The notes beneath the pieces are model-generated. The model saw only the letters and a list, made by a program, of their open reading frames with translations. It did not search any database and had not been told where the DNA came from. Source: Kutzneria kofuensis (lineage in GTDB: Bacteria > Actinomycetota > Actinomycetes > Mycobacteriales > Pseudonocardiaceae). From it: a DNA stretch of 64,000 bases. This document shows, in pieces, positions 62,714 to 64,000 of the stretch; the stretch's first letter is position 1, and each line of letters opens with the position of its first letter. The stretch lies in contig NZ_JACHIR010000001.1 of the NCBI RefSeq assembly GCF_014203355.1, forward strand, positions 124,001 to 188,000, in the 5' to 3' direction. The position numbers and the translations under genes are program-made.

Positions 62714-63708
62714 CGGACGGCTCGCTCCCCGGCAGTGCGCACGGCGTCGGCGACCGTGCGAATGCCCAGCTCGACTCGGAATCCGTTGGCGCGGCCGGGC
62801 CGCGCGGCCGCGAACGCGATCTCGCCGGCCCGCCGCGCCGCCTCGGCGGTGAGCGGTCGTCCCAGCAGCGACTGCTCGGCCTCGACCGCCCGCCACGGCC
62901 GGGTGGCCACGCCGCCGAGCGCGATCCGGCTCTCGGTGACGACGCCATGGCCGTCGATCACGAGCCCGACCGCCGCCGAGGCCAGCGCGAAGGCGTAGGA
63001 CTCGCGGTCCCGGATCTTCAGGTAGGTGGAGCCCCGGCCGGCGGCGCTCAGCGGGACCCGGATGCGGACGATCAGCTCGTCCGGACCCAGGACGTGTTCC
63101 CGGCTCGGGTCGTCGCCCGGCTCGACGTGCAGGTCGGCCAGTGCGATGGAGCGCTCTCCCGCCGGCCCGACCACGTCCACGACGGCGTCGAAGGCGATCA
63201 ACGCGATGGCGAAGTCGCCCGCGTACGTCGCGCTGCACAAAGAACTGGCGCCCAGCAGCGCGTGGTGCCGGTCGTGGCCCTCCATCGCGGCGCACCCACT
63301 GCCGGGATTCCGCTTGTTGCACGCGAACTCCGTGCCCCGGAAGTAGCCACACCTCGTGCGCTGCAACAGGTTTCCGCCCAGCGTGGCCATGTTGCGCAGC
63401 TGCTGCGACGCCGCCCGCCAGATCGACTCGGCCAGCGCCGTGTACTCGTCGCGAACCACGGGATGGTCGGAGACATCGGCCATTCGGACGCCGGCGCCGA
63501 AGACCAGCTCCGAGTCGGTGACCGAGATGCCGGTCAGCTCGGGCAGCCGGTGCACGTCGATCACGGCCGGCGGCGCCTCGACGCCGAGCTTCATCAAGTC
63601 GTACAGGGTGGTTCCGCCGGCCAGGATCTTGGTGCCCGGCCGGGCGGTGCGCAGCGCCTCGACGACAGCGTCGACGCTGCCCGGCGCGGCGTAGGCGAAA
63701 GGTCGCAT
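62710..63708 (-). CDS. FAD-binding subunit with [4Fe-4S], xanthine dehydrogenase family (PaoB/YagS-like)
   Basis: A 332-residue medium subunit. FAD-binding stretches are ILAGGTTLYDLMKLGV and NMATLGGNLLQRTRC. RCGYFRGTEFACNKRNPGSG with the following cysteine matches the [4Fe-4S] insertion of PaoB/YagS, found in periplasmic-type aldehyde oxidoreductases and 4-hydroxybenzoyl-CoA reductase but not in xanthine dehydrogenase proper. It starts at ATG, four bases past the small subunit stop. Confidence 0.92.
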   Translation of the reverse strand: MRPFAYAAPGSVDAVVEALRTARPGTKILAGGTTLYDLMKLGVEAPPAVIDVHRLPELTGISVTDSELVFGAGVRMADVSDHPVVRDEYTALAESIWRAASQQLRNMATLGGNLLQRTRCGYFRGTEFACNKRNPGSGCAAMEGHDRHHALLGASSLCSATYAGDFAIALIAFDAVVDVVGPAGERSIALADLHVEPGDDPSREHVLGPDELIVRIRVPLSAAGRGSTYLKIRDRESYAFALASAAVGLVIDGHGVVTESRIALGGVATRPWRAVEAEQSLLGRPLTAEAARRAGEIAFAAARPGRANGFRVELGIRTVADAVRTAGERAVR

Positions 63709-63712
63709 GGGG

Positions 63713-64000
63713 TCAGCCCTCCCGCGCCGCTGAGGCGGCCTGCCGCACGGCGGCGACGATGCCCACGTACGCGCCGCAGCGGCAGACGTTTCCGCTGAGG
63801 TACTCGCGAATCTGGTCGTCGTCGGCGGTGTGCCCCTCGGCGATACAGGCCAGGCCCGACATGATCTGGCCGGGGGTGCAGTAGCCGCACTGCAGGGCGT
63901 CGTTGTCGACGAAGGCCTGCTGCAGCGGGTGCAGCGTGCCGTCCGGGCCGGCGACGCTCTCGATGGTGCGGATCTCCTGGCCGTCGGCCTGCACGGCCGG
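63713..64000 (-). CDS. (2Fe-2S)-binding subunit, xanthine dehydrogenase family (5' end outside window)
   Basis: The last 95 or so residues of the small electron-transfer subunit. The second 2Fe-2S cluster ligands are visible as QCGYCTPGQIMSG and NVCRCGAYVGIV. The plant-type ferredoxin domain and start codon lie beyond the window. It is the first of three subunit genes with 4-base gaps or overlaps. Whether a Tat signal is present, as in PaoA, cannot be seen. Confidence 0.9.
   Translation of the reverse strand, partial: PAVQADGQEIRTIESVAGPDGTLHPLQQAFVDNDALQCGYCTPGQIMSGLACIAEGHTADDDQIREYLSGNVCRCGAYVGIVAAVRQAASAAREG

Noticed and set aside
63147-63160. GGAGCGCTCTCC-like motif in the FAD subunit gene
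   Set aside because: Imperfect and internal to a coding sequence.

Overview
The window is high-GC, densely coded DNA with frequent GTG starts, many leaderless-looking starts and a gene order typical of Actinobacteria. Two blocks match gene order known from Mycobacterium tuberculosis: sufR-sufB-sufD-sufC-sufS-sufU-sufT next to mptB, an ABC transporter and ctaA; and gcvH-garA-ftsR-bfn-merR-gcvP. A DUF397 gene, a GH92 alpha-mannosidase, secreted peptidases and many GntR/TetR/PadR regulators suggest a large-genome filamentous actinomycete, probably Pseudonocardiaceae. The family placement is inference.

Layout. 1-3.9 kb: a carboxylate-amine ligase cut by the window edge, a DinB protein, and a stand-alone AICAR formyltransferase behind a ZTP riboswitch. 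3.9-11.3 kb: the SUF iron-sulfur operon on the minus strand with its SufR repressor and operator; an Uma2-type nuclease gene is embedded between sufU and sufT. 11.3-20.3 kb: mptB, a two-gene ABC transporter, a MurJ-type flippase, two tandem secreted S53-type peptidases and ctaA. 20.3-34.5 kb: accessory genes, including an MFS exporter with a GbsR/MarR regulator, a TetR/FAD-monooxygenase divergent pair with double operators, a GntR/DUF1648 operon behind 29-bp tandem repeats, a DUF885 metallopeptidase and a quinone oxidoreductase. 34.5-43.5 kb: an orphan DUF397 gene preceded by a possible His-rich leader peptide, a secreted GH92 alpha-mannosidase with a LacI-type box, an internally deleted GT87 remnant, an ABC exporter with PadR, a phosphopantetheinyl transferase and a dienelactone hydrolase. 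43.5-51.4 kb: glycine metabolism and regulation (gcvP behind a tandem glycine riboswitch, MerR, cyclophilin, bifunctional nuclease, ftsR, garA, gcvH). 51.4-64 kb: a secreted discoidin/beta-helix protein with two LacI-type boxes, a trypsin-fold protease, a TetR-controlled redox group, and a PaoABC-like molybdenum hydroxylase operon that runs off the window edge.

No tRNA, rRNA, CRISPR array, prophage or insertion sequence was recognised. No wholly new multi-gene system could be demonstrated. The best leads are the riboswitch-controlled AICAR formyltransferase with a visible Shine-Dalgarno-sequestering hairpin, the leader-peptide-like ORF and paired palindromes before the orphan DUF397 gene, the translationally coupled nuclease inside the suf operon, and two identical 51-nt intergenic hairpins 9.6 kb apart.
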